This document shows positions 11,800 through 23,985 of a stretch of 64,000 nt of DNA, in pieces; the stretch's first letter is position 1; each line of letters opens with the position of its first letter. Under the pieces are notes generated by a model. The model was not told the origin of the DNA. It did not search any database and saw nothing but the letters and a program-made list of their open reading frames with translations. The position numbers and the translations under genes were made by a program. Source of the stretch: Amaranthus tricolor (Eukaryota > Streptophyta > Magnoliopsida > Caryophyllales > Amaranthaceae); contig NC_080051.1 in NCBI RefSeq assembly GCF_026212465.1, forward strand, positions 17,809,959 through 17,873,958, written 5' to 3'.

Positions 11800-14189
11800 A
11801 TTATCGTGCTATTTACTTAAGTAAGACTATAAAGAGTATTGAACATTATGTATATATAATGCATTTATTCATATAATCATTAACATCATATGTTTTATGA
11901 TATTTTCTTCTTCTCTAACCCACTAAATTACACCCTAAAACTAATAAGAAAATAGTTTCTTATTTCATAGTCCAAATTAATATACGAGATAATCCGGTCA
12001 ATACTTATAGACGAATAATAGAGGAATCACCACTAATATACGTTTTTTTTATCTCCAATCGATAAAGTACATATTCAATTGGCATAATATTCATTTAGAT
12101 ACAATCTTCTAAGAAACGGTGGATTATGTCTAACATGTTTGGTCATTTGTTATTAATTGTAATCAATCTTCTTGTATATGCTATTTAATTTTCTTTCCCA
12201 TGGCCTTATTAATTTATAATTGCCTCTTCTTCATAAATTGCCTAGCGGCTGGTTAAAAAGACTCATTGTGCCACAAATTGCGGGTTGTTGAGATGGAGAC
12301 TACACTCAGAAGTCAGAAAACAACACCACGTCTCAAGCATGTTATTTTATGTTGAAATATTCAGTATATATATCAAGCAGCCTATGCTGGTTGTAGACAA
12401 AGCATGCACCATATTATATATATTATGATAATATATACCCTTTAATAATTTTTTTAACGAAAATCATATCGGTTAAAGTATGTACCATTTTCTCCGAAAA
12501 TAACGTTGATTTGATTCTCGTTAGCTCTCCGTCATCTCTCCGCCCAGAGCCGGCTCTACAACATGAGTGGCGGCTGAAGGCCCTATTATTTTAATAACCC
12601 AAATAATTAACTATATTTGATTTTTGAATTAAATATTGAAAAATTTAATATTTATAATTTTTGGACAGTAGTTATGTTTGATTTATTTTTTTCATTGATA
12701 ATTATTATTCAATCCTATAAAAAATATAGTGATATTATTATTTTGTTGTATTTTATTCAATAAAAATACAATAGTAGTTTATTATTATCACTTAAAAAAT
12801 AAATATACACTTTTGTACTAAAAAATCTCATATTTATTTTTCGCTCAGGGCCATCAAAAATTCAGAGACAAGCTTGTTATATAATCTACCCAGTAATTCA
12901 AAATAAATAATGTTAAAAATGATGATGTTATTACATGTTCATTTTTATCATGGACATAAATAAAATAATAAAATTATCATGTACAAACAATTAGCATATT
13001 CCTAAAATAATTAATAAAAATGATTAAGGGATTCTGCTTGCCTACTAAACACGAAAGGATTAAGGATTAGTACTCCTACCTTTTATCTGAAATATTAATA
13101 AATTGTTTGTACTTAAATTTTGTGTTCAAAATTTGGTGTTTAATGGTGGTGACCCTTCATATATTGAACCGATCATATAATGAATCGTAATGTTTAATTA
13201 AGACGACGAGCATGCTTACGTGTGCCACTTTCGGCTGTATGTGATGATCCACTAATTACTACTCTTCACTTTTATGACTAGGAATTATGCTTTTTTATTT
13301 GATAATACGTGCGCTAATTTAGATTCACAAAATTGTTTTAAGACAAATTCTTCCCATATTGAATCTTTTTAAAATTAAGGAAAAGAGAATATTGAAAAAA
13401 ATTATGTTTAGTAATTAATGAGAAAAATATGAAAAGTGTAAGCATATAAAAGATTTCAAAAATAAACATGATTTGAAAATTGCAAGGGTCATAAATATAA
13501 AAAATTTGTTAGAATAAAGTTAATAGAAAATATGTGAAAACCGTAAGAATGATGGAGGTTAATTTGGTCAAACAGATATGATATAAAAAGTAAAGATTTT
13601 ATATAAGAAGAACATTTACATTTAAATTTTGATTTTTTGTGAGCAGGAGTTTAAGAGGAGTTTATTCAAGTCATCTACTCTGGTCATGGTTAATGAGCAT
13701 GGTTAGTCTCAATTTTGACAAGCATAGGGTAAAACTAAGTTCAAAGGTGTTCAATAACAAGTAGATAATTGTGAATTGTTTTTTACATTATGCTTGAAGA
13801 CATAATATATTTTAAATGTATGAAAATTCATATGAATTTAAGTAAGAAATGTTATTCTTTGTCTTTATAATCAAATTGTATAATCTTTTCAACTTATAAA
13901 CTAGACATAAGAAATTTATTCTACTTAATTACTTAATCTAAACTTGTCTTGTTATAAAAATCTTTAACATGATTTTTAGGTATCTATAATCTAATAAAAA
14001 TAAAATAAAAATAAAAACTTGTAAGTAGCCGATATAACATGTTGTAGGTCATACATTCCTCTTTTCTTGAGGTTAGGGTTCTATTTCCATTCTAATGAAA
14101 GAGTTTCAAGGCAATAAATTAGTGCATTTTTAAAAAATATTTTTGGTTAATAGATAAAGTATATCAATGACAATTACATTGATGGGATT
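11797..14189. other. intergenic, repeat remnants only
   Basis: Around 12543-12590 a GC-rich AGAGCCGGCTCT palindrome and GGCCCT, followed at about 12845 by CTCAGGGCC, look like ends of a degraded element. The rest is A/T-rich with no gene recognised. Confidence 0.35.
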
Positions 14190-14552
14190 TCATTATAAAT
14201 TATATTAATATTTTATGGAAAAATTAAAGTCAAATTAAGAAAATAAGGTTATTAGAATATAAAATAATATTAATGTCGTTAAAGGTAAGAAATAAATATT
14301 AAGTGATGGAAAAAGAAGAAATAGAAGAATTAGTTTTATTTTGAAGGAAATATTTACCCTAGTGGGATGAAGATGAAATATTTCTCTCCTTCTTCCTCAT
14401 GGTAAGGTTAATCATCTTCTTTTTTCATTATCTTCCTCATATCATTTATTATTAATTTCTCATCTATCCTTTCAAATTCACCTCATTTTAAAGTTTGACT
14501 TTTATTTTTCCATAAATATTTACACTTAAATACAAGCATGTCCTTATGTATC
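14190..14552. mobile_element. MITE copy related to the one at 14750-15111 (approximate ends)
   Basis: Left part TTTTATGGAAAAATTAAAGT and right part (reverse complement) AAATATTTATGGAAAAATAA are inverted. The right terminus AATACAAGCATGTCC parallels CAATCCAAGCATGCC at the end of the neighbouring element. Confidence 0.4.
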
Positions 14553-14749
14553 AATATCACATTACTTCATTTGCCCCTTTGAATTTACACCACTTAATTT
14601 CATTTTAGTTTGTCCTACTGATTTTGTATTCTTTTTTTATTTGGAACGAATTAATCTCATCTATAAACTTAAAACTCTCTCTATCTCAACCACTCATTTC
14701 TATTATCAACTAATTTTTTATCTTATTCTCCAACACAATTTTCCGTAAG

Positions 14750-15111
14750 GGCATTCTTAGATTGGGTGTGAATATTTAAGGGAAAAATAAAGTCAAACTA
14801 ATGAAATGAAAGCAAATACAGGTGCATTTGAAGTAGTTGAGATAGTTGTAAAGAAGGTAAAATAAGCATGAAATAAAAATAATGAAGGAAAAAGATGATT
14901 TTCCCTATTATGGAGGTAATACATTCTCCCACCCTCCCCTAAATAAATATTTAACCTATAAAATTGAGAGCTCCCTTTATTTTTCATTACTTCGCAACCA
15001 TTCTTTCACCTCTACAACAATCAAATTTCACTAATTTCTCATTTATCAACTTCTTTTTCTTACTTTGATTTATTTTACCTTTTAAATATTTACACTCAAT
15101 CCAAGCATGCC
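14750..15111. mobile_element. MITE with terminal inverted repeats of about 45 bp
   Basis: The left end GGCATTCTTAGATTGGGTGT and the right end, read in reverse, GGCATGCTTGGATTGAGTGT pair well. Similarity continues through AATATTTAA and AAAATAAA on both sides. No clear target duplication and no coding. Confidence 0.5.
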
Positions 15112-16261
15112 TTTATTAAATTTTATCCATTTTACAACTTGTATTAAATGAAAGGAACCCAGGGCGTATAATTTCATGGTGGAAATCTACAACGCAATGA
15201 CTTGGGCTTTGATGGTTAACAACTAGACACGTCTAAAATCAATTTACCTAAAAACCCAATAACAATAATTGAAGGTTAAATATTTTTGTGTACATTATCC
15301 TAGATATGGACGAATTTAACAGGATAGTTAAAATAAATTATCCTACCTAAACTTGATTTATGTATTTAATTTATATGACTAGTACATTGTACGGAAGGCT
15401 AATCCAAGTGAATGAATATGACATGGGTGGGATTTATCTGAGCAGTAAGTTTAGAAAATTAGGATTCCTACTTCATAGTGAAGAATGGAGCTGGAAATGT
15501 GACCTTCCATTGGTTGGGTAGTCAGCCCATAATTTAGAAATTAGAACAAAGTACTATCTAAATAGATCTTGTTTGATCTCCATCTAATCTTATCATTGTA
15601 TGTATTAAGATCAACTTTAAGTTATCACGTGCACTCCATTATATTGCTACTACATCATGATTAGGAAAGAAGCTAGCTTAGCTAAGCCTCCTTAACCTTT
15701 TTTATATCACCGTGACTCCTTGAAATCATAGACCAATTCTATTAGACTGATCCAATATATATTTATGATTTGTTTGATAATTGTAGCTAAATGGCTGGAA
15801 TAGTATTGAATAGCTAGTATAATTTTAATAGGAATATATATTGACAAATTTAATGGTCATGATTATTATTCTTTAGCAATCTCATTTTTTTTTTTTAAAT
15901 ACATTCCAATTTGATTATCATTAGAAAATGTGGCATTAGATGATGATGAAAAATTGTGAACAAAAAACTTTATTATGATCAAATTAACTTTCATACATAT
16001 GTTAGTTTGATAAATTCATATAAATTAAAATGTTAATGTTGGCAAAAGTTATAGAATAATTTATGCATCACACTATTAGTAACATAAGTAAAAAATAATT
16101 AAACACGTGGTTGTTTATTAATAGGTTAGGTTTTAATAAGTACATTCATAACAAATCCTTGATTTTTATGATAAAAATATAGCAATACAACAAAAATAAC
16201 ATAATTTCAATTGTTTTAAGAGAACATGATTCGAGGAAGACTAAACATGTAATGTATAATA
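15112..16261. other. intergenic, nothing recognised
   Basis: No gene, RNA or bounded repeat was identified. Confidence 0.35.
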
Positions 16262-16349
16262 CTTCCTCGGTTTCATAATAGTTACTACTGAGTGTGACAT
16301 ATTATGTGAGAATATGTTACTATCAGTAGTAAGTATTATGGAATGGAAG
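16262..16349. mobile_element. short Stowaway-like MITE, 88 bp, TA target duplication
   Basis: TA|CTTCCTCGGTTTCATAATAG...GTATTATGGAATGGAAG|TA. The ends pair over roughly 27 bp, so the element is almost entirely one hairpin. It shares termini with the longer copies at 19859, 38756 and 47849. Confidence 0.6.
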
Positions 16350-16493
16350 TACGTTAGATTAACATTTATATACATGGATTTCATTTTCATAATTTTCGGG
16401 ACTGGTGCAAAATGACTAACTAAATGATAATCATACCCAATATGTAGTTTTTTTTATTGTAAATTTAATTATGAAAATATTTGAAAATAAATA

Positions 16494-17446
16494 GAAAAAA
16501 TTGTTGTGAATAATTCAATCTATTTTCTATTATCCGCCAATAATCTCATTTTTTGAAAATTTTTTAATAATCCAACATTTTCTTTTAGTTTGTTGTCAAT
16601 AAACCCTTTAGAAAATGACCTGCTATATCAGCTTACTTTTCATCTTTTCCTTTATAATAATCCAACGTATTTCCCATTATCTGTCAATAATCCCATTCTT
16701 TGAATTTTTTTTTTAATAATCCAACCTTTGTTTTCATTTTGTTGCTAATAGACCCTTCAAGAAGCTAAATACTCAATTTCTCTTTGCCACTAATTTATAG
16801 TAATCCAACATATCTTATCCATACATGTTAAGTCTTTTTTAATTTTCTTAACACATTTTCTCTTCAATTATTATCTAAAACTCCACAATTTTTTAAATAC
16901 TCAATTTTTCTTTGTCACTGATTTAAATAGTAGTATACTTTGCCATTCAATGTATTTTGTGGCCCATGACCCAACCTGGTTAGGGCGGGTCGGGTATCGA
17001 CTTGGATTATATTATTTTTTAAAAAAAATTGATTTGCCATTTAGGATGTGAGTCAGTAGGTCGACGGGTCGGATTTTTTGAACACCCTTAGTTGATGAGA
17101 TTTGTATGTAAAGACAATTACTATTTATTCAATGATCAACTTCATAAGCTTGGAAAATAATAGCAATTTCATTTAGCTTCTTGAAAGGTTCATTGCAACA
17201 AACTGAAAACAAAGGTTGGATTATAAAAAAAAATTAAAAGTGAAATTATTGATAGGTAACGACAAATAGATTAGATTATTATAAAGAAGGAAGAAGATGA
17301 GAAGTAACATGATATAGCAGGCCATTTTTGGAAGGGTCCATTGACAACATACTAAAAGCAAAAGTTGAATTATTAAAAAAATTTTAAAATGTGAGATTAT
17401 TGGCAGGTAATTGAAAATAGATTGAATTCTTCATAACAAATTTTCC
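16494..17446. mobile_element. Mutator-like foldback element with arms of about 270 bp
   Basis: Left arm 16494-16770 and right arm 17171-17446 are inverted copies at roughly 80% identity by eye. The terminal GAAAAAATTGTTGTGAATAA pairs with the reverse of the right end (GGAAAATTTGTTATGAAGAA). The arms are separated by about 400 bp that includes a GGGCGGGTCGGGT segment. A perfect 9-bp direct repeat AAATAAATA flanks it (16485-16493 and 17447-17455). Long terminal inverted repeats with a 9-bp duplication are the Mutator (MULE) pattern. No transposase is inside. Confidence 0.6.
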
Positions 17447-17455
17447 AAATAAATA

Positions 17456-19451
17456 AAAATAATTTTACTAAGTAAAGTAATTTTTACTGATTGATACTGA
17501 TTTTAATTAATTAAGATTAATTTTAATGATTGGAATAAATTTTACTAATGAACACTCATTTCTACTTGATCAAATCTATTTTACTAAACTATTTGTTCTA
17601 AATTAATTTTGACTAATAGAAATTTTTTTACGGAATTCATTATTGAACGAAGATCAGCAAACAGATTCTCTGGGCTGCTCTTTGCATTATAAATCTTGCC
17701 CTTTGGGAAGCTACAATTCCAATTCTTTGCTTTATTGTTGCTCATATTCATATTCAGCTTACTATAAAGGGAGATTAAACTCTTTTTTCTTAGAAGAATT
17801 TCTTATAATAAAAACTAAGATTTGACTAGTTCTTTATAGTTATATACTTGTATCACTTGTATACTTATTTTTAGCCTCTCTTCCCTCTTCATTCCCTTCC
17901 CATTGGGATTTTTAAATTTATATTAAATTTCTTCTAATAATAATTTATTTACCAAATTTCTCGCTCTCATTCTAAAAAAAACGACGACAAAAAAAAATTA
18001 AATTGGATAGAGTAGGCATGATTAAAAGTTGAAATCATAGGTCCAAATACTATCACTGTACAATAGCCATCATTGTTGTCGAGCCCTAATAAAATAACTC
18101 ATTTTCTAATCATTTTAATCGATTGTTAAATTTTCTCATTTCGAAACTTATTTGTGATTCCTGATAGATTCTTCAACTTTAATTTTTCATCCAATAGCTT
18201 CATTTTAAAAACAATTGTACAAAATTAAAGACCATGTGAAAGAAAAAAATGTAAAATATATCCTAAAACTCTAAATACAGATTGAAATGATATTTTATAA
18301 TTTATCAGATATATATCGATGATATGGAAATACAAGTATTGAGGAGACATGGAACATCAAATGGGTAGTTGGCTTGGCTTGTTGCTAATAGTACTGATGC
18401 CGTAATGCCCACTAACAGCCACAGGAAAAGAGAGCTTTATAGAATTTTGACGGAGTGACGTACTTCAATAATGGACATGTTTTAGACACTTGATAAATCT
18501 ATATCAACTTTCCCATTTCTTTTTTTATTCATCATGACTAATGTCAGAGTATGCAACTTGCTACTTTGATTGTGTCTCTTTTAATTTATTATCCGCATGA
18601 GGAAAAATATTAATATTATTTTATTGGTAATTTTATATACGCTATGCAGTGGGGGTGGATTCAGTAAAAAATAATGTTGATAATTAAAAAATACATTTAA
18701 ATATGTAAAAGGATTATATTCAACAATGATTTATTAAGGGCATATAGGACGATTCATGTGAATTTGAATAATACATTCAAATGAATTTTGATGTTGAGCG
18801 TTTTTAGAGAAATTGGTGAACTTTTGAACCTTGAATTAGTAGAGCCTTGAGATGATCCAGAAGCTAAATTTAAAATACTAGCCATTTGAATTGTTAAAAA
18901 CAATCGAACTGATTAAAATAGTAAAATTTGAATAATACAACTATAATACTACCTTTGAACTATCAAACTAATTAATCACAATTTAAATTTTGATTGACTA
19001 CTATTTAATCATTGTATCATCTAATTTGAATAATGCATCTATTATCTATAATTTATATTCTATAATCATCAAAATAATACAAAATTCAAAAGCTCTATTA
19101 AAAACCCTAAAAATTTAAAGAGAAAAAAATAGTTACCGTAAACAAGGCATACTTATTTAGGCAATAGGCACCACAAAGAAAGCATCTTTATTAGATACCA
19201 ACAAACGGAACTTAAAAATATCATTAATAGTACTAAATTCTTAATGCTCCGTTGTCTCTAGAAATAATTATCAATTTTTATAAATAACATTAGTACAAAC
19301 ATTAAAACAAATTATACGTCATCAAAAAATCTTTTTAACAATCATCTTAGAACACTATTTCCTATCATCTGGCGGATCAAAATATTCGTTCTTATAACAT
19401 TGACTTGGAAATCAATTGGGATGTTTGCTGGTTAGAACCTAGGTGAAGCTA
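17456..19451. other. intergenic, nothing recognised
   Basis: A/T-rich. A 60-residue frame at 17643 resembles no known domain. No bounded element was seen. Confidence 0.35.
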
Positions 19452-19456
19452 ACATT

Positions 19457-19745
19457 TGTCAAGGAATCAATCCAAAAAGCTGATGGTTGAGACTTCAAAA
19501 TATTACATACTTTAACACGTCTCCTCTTATAAGAGTTCTTTGGGCTAAAAGTGTTATATAGCACTGACCCTACTTATACATTAATAATATATGACGCTGA
19601 ATATTTCACTTTTAAATGAGGAGTGGTTAAGATTTGAACTCGTGACTTCTTGTCAAGCTGGCCTCTAATACTATGTTATGAAACCAACTCAACCAAAAGC
19701 TTAAACTTATATTTAAGACCCCAGGATGTGTTATGTACTCTAACA
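19457..19745 (-). mobile_element. TRIM retrotransposon (terminal-repeat retrotransposon in miniature), 5-bp TSD
   Basis: Two short direct repeats (about 19457-19517 and about 19672-19745) bracket about 155 bp. In minus orientation the LTR starts TGTTAGAGTACATAACACAT and ends TTGACA-like. Next to the 5' LTR lies a degraded primer-binding site resembling TGGTATCAGAGC (complement of initiator tRNA-Met). ACATT flanks the element on both sides (19452-19456 and 19746-19750). It has no coding capacity; TRIMs are mobilised in trans. Confidence 0.65.
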
Positions 19746-19858
19746 ACATTTTGATCTAAGTATTCCATGTTTTTGGACAGTACTTTCAAGCATTTATAAT
19801 TAAATGAAGTATAGTATAATTATTTTTTAGACATTGATCTAAGTATTGCAAATATGTA

Positions 19859-20115
19859 TTTCCTCCCTTCTGAAATACTCACTATATTAATCTTTTGACA
19901 CTATTTATCGTTCAAGGTTCTTTTATATATTGCGACTAATGTGTAAGAAAAAATATAGTCATGTGGGATCTTGTTTGAATCGTCTAATCGCATATTTTCA
20001 TAATATTAACTTTTTATAATTTTTAGATGTGCATCGTTCAATATTTAAAAGATCAAAATAACACATTGGATTGCGCAAAAAGTCATATGTAGCAACTATA
20101 GTGGAACGGAGGAAG
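19859..20115. mobile_element. Stowaway-like MITE, 257 bp, TA target duplication
   Basis: TA|TTTCCTCCCTTCTGAAATAC...ATGTAGCAACTATAGTGGAACGGAGGAAG|TA. The interior contains GATCTTGTTTGAATCGTCTA, a word shared with copies at 38756 and 47849, in the same or reverse orientation. Confidence 0.6.
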
Positions 20116-20129
20116 TACTATTTTTCCAA

Positions 20130-20290
20130 CCCTTTTTCATTATTTAAGATATTTTAATGGGCTGGGTCGAGTTGGGTAAATCGGGCTTCTGAGCAAGCTA
20201 AGCCCGACCTATTAAGTTTTTTCTTTGACTCGCCCCGACCCACCCCATTAAGAAATTGATCCGCTCTATTAAATACTTCTAACCATGATC
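20130..20290. repeat. GC-rich GGGTCG-type repeat scrap
   Basis: GGGCTGGGTCGAGTTGGG and, inverted, CGCCCCGACCCACCCCAT resemble the arms of the hAT-like element at 8724-9298 and the loop of the foldback at 17 kb. Ends are unresolved. Confidence 0.35.
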
Positions 20291-20529
20291 AAAGTGATCA
20301 GATCTCATGAGGACCCCAACTTAATTACTTTCTCTATTCCAAAAAAATTGATCTCATTTTTCTTTTTAGTCTATCCCATCAAATTTATGTAATTTTTAAT
20401 TTTGACCATAACCTATATTTTTTTCTTTAATTTTTATCCTTACATTCAACATTAAAAATGGTAGAGATAACTATCAATAGTCTACTACAAAAATTCGACA
20501 TTTTAAATTGGTTTTATCTATAGTCGATT

Positions 20530-22830
20530 AGGTCCTCCAAGAAGTGCTACTTGTTCATGTCATTTCTAATTTTCTCCTCCCATATTTTCTTCGACCTAAC
20601 ACAACTTATTGTTCCACCAATCGTGATATTCTCCACTCTTCTCAAAGGCGCACCGATGGTCTTCCTTACATATGCTCAAACCATCTTAATTTACTATCAT
20701 ACATCTTCACAAAGATGGGTATAATCTTTAGCCTTTCTCTCAAAACTAGGTTTCTAACCTGAAGTTTCCACACGTCCACATGAACATTAGCAACTCTCTT
20801 ACTCCCATTTTATGCTCATATATTCGTAATTGGCAACATTTATGCCCATACAACAAACTATGTAGGTCGGATTTCAACTAGGTAGAATTTACATTATAAT
20901 ATAGTTGAAAATCTTCTATCACACATAACCACAATGGATGCTTTTCATTTAAGCCATCCAGTTTCAATTTAGTGCACTATATCTTCATTAATCTCCTTAT
21001 TACATCGAATTACTGATCCTAAATATTTAAAGTCGTTTGTGCAACAGCGTCTACTCCAATGAACACTTTAGTTTAACCAATTTCCTCTCCCTCGCAAAAA
21101 TATTCATCGTAAGAATTCTATTTTAGAATGACTTATTCGCAACATTTTCTTTCTTGGGTTACCCTCCATTCATTGAGCCTTGCAAAGACTTCTTCACTAA
21201 TTTCTACTACTAGCATAATATCGCCAGCAGTTAGCATGCATCAGGGAACACTTTCACAAATAGATTTGGACAACACATCAAGTATTATTGCTGATAGGAA
21301 AGGGTGATAAGTGCAAATATTTGCACTTATTTATATCATTTTATACTCCTTAATAATGGTCGTTGTTAGTAATTCCATGCTTATTTTTAAGATTTATGCT
21401 ACTTTACTCGTTTTGGTTATTCATGTTGATTTTGAGTGGTTTTGATTGTTTTAAGCATAATTCTCATGGTTTTAATGATGACGGAGTTTACTAAGGAGAT
21501 TTTAACTCAGGCGAAGATGTTCTATAAAGAAAATGAGCAAAAGAGTGAAAGAGTGTTTATAATGCAAAAGTTTTGAGGTGAAATTTGATACATGTCTACA
21601 TTTTTAGTTTATTAGTTAAACAACCAATCAACCTTTTTTCTCCTTGTGCAATATAATTAGTAGAGATTAGCAAGTTTCTTCTCCTAACTTCCTTGTGTTC
21701 GACCTGCGACTACAGGGCGTAAATAAAATTTGCACATTAAAGGGCTTAGGGTTAATCTCCGATGCAAACTCACTTCTATTGAAAAAAGCTCAGTTACCCC
21801 TACATGTGACTGAAATCTAACTGTGACTCTGTTATACATATCCTGAATTTTCTTAATATACCTCAACACTATTCCTTTAACCTCAACATTATCCTTTATA
21901 ATGAATTGTGGTACACCATCATAAGCTTTCCCCGGATCAATGATTATCATATGTAAATCTTTATTTCTTTACTACACTTCTCCATCAACCTCCTTTGAAT
22001 GTGATTATCTTCAGTAGTGAATCATCTTAGCATGAAACCAAAGTGATTCTGTTTTATTACTATTTATACCTGAGCTTCCTTTCAATTAGTCTTTCCTACA
22101 ATTTCATTGCATGACATAGATGTTTGATCCTATTATAATTCTCATATAATTAAGTATCTCCTTTTTATTATAGTGTGGAATAAGTGTGATTTCCCTCTAT
22201 TCCTCTAGCATCCTAGACATCTTCAAAATAATGTTAAAAGATTTTGTCAATTTCAAGATATCCTCTAGTCTAACAACTCTACACCTTGATAGAAAAAAAA
22301 ATTTGGTCCGACTACATTAGATTCCCTATTTTCTTGAGAGCTTCCTTCACCTTTTCTCTTGTTATCTCTTTGGATAGACTATATTCACGAAGACCTTGTA
22401 AGTAAGTAGTTTTTCTTCTTACCTCCTCTAGGCCTCAAGCTCTATTGAACAATTGAGAAAAATACTCTTCCCATTTCATGTTAATGTTCTCATGCCTCAA
22501 TAAAACTCATTCTTCATCATCCTTGATGTACTCAACTGCCTCGTTATCCCGCCTCCTTCAAAACCTAAACTTTGCAAGCTTATAAATACAATGTTCTTCT
22601 TATTTGTTTAACTTCTTATATAAGTCCTCATATGCTAAAGATTTTCTCACCGCTATCGCCCTCTTTGCCTTTCACGTAGCTTCTTTACACCCGTCTCTAT
22701 TAATTAGTTGATCCTCTCCATCCATGTAAATCATGAGCTTCTAAAATTTTGTATTGCTTATCTTTTATATAGTTTTTACCTCCTTATTACACCTTCGCAT
22801 TTCACCACCACGATTTCTTATAGTCTTCGT
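20530..22830 (-). mobile_element. RTE-type LINE, degraded, interrupted by a solo LTR
   Basis: Read on the minus strand from 22830 downwards, broken frames give NHFGFMxR, RRLMEKxxKE, DPGKAYDGVP (catalytic region normally DLEKAYDRVP), KIQDMYNRVTVRFQSHVG, VSLHRRLTLSPLM, DIMLV, LNEWR, FKYLGSVIRCNKEINED, then VRNLVLREKAK and EEKIRNDM. This is the order of a plant RTE-clade reverse transcriptase and its C-terminal part. Many stops and frameshifts show it is dead. A 436-bp solo LTR lies at 21305-21740. Confidence 0.75.
21305..21740 (+). mobile_element. solo LTR with 5-bp target duplication AAGGG
   Basis: The segment runs from TGATAAGTGCAAATATTTGC to AAATTTGCACATTA, with short inverted ends. AAGGG precedes it (21300-21304) and follows it (21741-21745). 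Near the 3' end TTCCTTGTGTTCGACCTGCG is a word I associate with plant gypsy/copia LTRs. The paralogous LINE copy at 5862-5874 reads straight through GAAAGGGCTTAGG, which confirms both boundaries. No internal region is present. Confidence 0.7.
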
Positions 22831-22899
22831 CATTCTAGTAAATTAAATAATATTGTAAGATAAATTAAAATTTAAAATTTTAATTACATAAATCTTTTT

Positions 22900-23985
22900 T
22901 GCCTATTTGTTGGTTCATTCAGCAAACCTAGTTTCAACATCGATCTGACCATGAGTTTTTCCAAATACCTTATAAGATGGAGGTCGAATCGCCTTCAACA
23001 TTTACTGATAAAAGAGTATTAGAAAATAACAATTAAATACAATATAAAATTTTTACGATTAAATAAAACTAATCAACCTCCTCTTGGCCATTGTGTGCGG
23101 AACAAAACCACCCATGTGAGTTGAATCAACTTGATCTCTTCCTCTTCGCCGATTTGTAGAGTTTCTTGCCAGCATTGCCTCAAACCAGAACTTTGTCATG
23201 CAGCTTTTATGCCGCCTATGAGTTGACATCAATAGATCTGGAATTATAGGATTCCTTCCAAAACTTGTCAGAATCTAAAAATCATGTTAGCATATCAGCC
23301 TTTTGCCTTTTTGGTCCACTGATCTTTAACAACTGCATTAATTCTTAAATCTTATTTGTAGTCTTTCTGGATTATTTTTTAATGCAATAGATGTTAGTAT
23401 AATCTCTCAAGCACACGGAAGTCCGTTTTGAGGTTCGTCAATCAACCTATATATCATAGATTTGTTGGTGTGATTCTTACAATTCAGATACAACATCATA
23501 TTAGCAGAATTGAACATGTTAAAGAATTATCCAGATTGGGGTTTGGATCTTTTTCTATATATATATATAATCATTTTTTCATCATTAGCGGGTACTTCAC
23601 TTGATTATGTATGGAGAAATTGCAGATATGTGTTTGGAAACAAATAAGCAATTGAGTTGTACATAATAGTTCCACCCCCAGAACTTGTCCCAGACACCAA
23701 GTGATATGGTGTCGTGTTATTAGACACTTGTGTTTAAACTACCCTAGAACTTATCCCAAGCACCAAGTTATAAAGACGCTTCCAATCATAGTAATTCTCA
23801 ACAAACCCATTTCTTAATATGTGTTTTTTAATTTCATCTAGTTGCTTAAATGATCGATTTTTGCATTTCTTACACAGGCATCGTATCTTTGTTGTATAAT
23901 TATTTCTACAAGTCAAATCAAAAAAATCTTCCAATCCTTTTATAAATCTAAAACTAAACTTTTCATTCTTAACTCTGTTATACAT
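22900..23985 (-). mobile_element. CACTA (En/Spm-type) transposon fragment
   Basis: The minus frame 23985-23734 encodes a transposase-associated domain: MYNRV, then GLEDFFDLTC, then IRCLCKKCKNRSF, then ILRNGFVENYYDW. This matches the plant En/Spm domain with its CxCxxC metal-binding signature, expected to end YxxW; it starts with MYNRV where WMYxR is usual. Further down the same strand (about 23260-23080) is KSCMTKFWFEAMLARNSTNR followed by GGFVPHTMAKRR, similar in style to the second plant En/Spm ORF. The body of the transposase is absent or destroyed. Confidence 0.6.

Noticed and set aside
20480..20545. CACTA end at CTACTACAAAAATTCGAC
   Set aside because: The match is short, lacks subterminal repeats and a partner end, and directly abuts the LINE.
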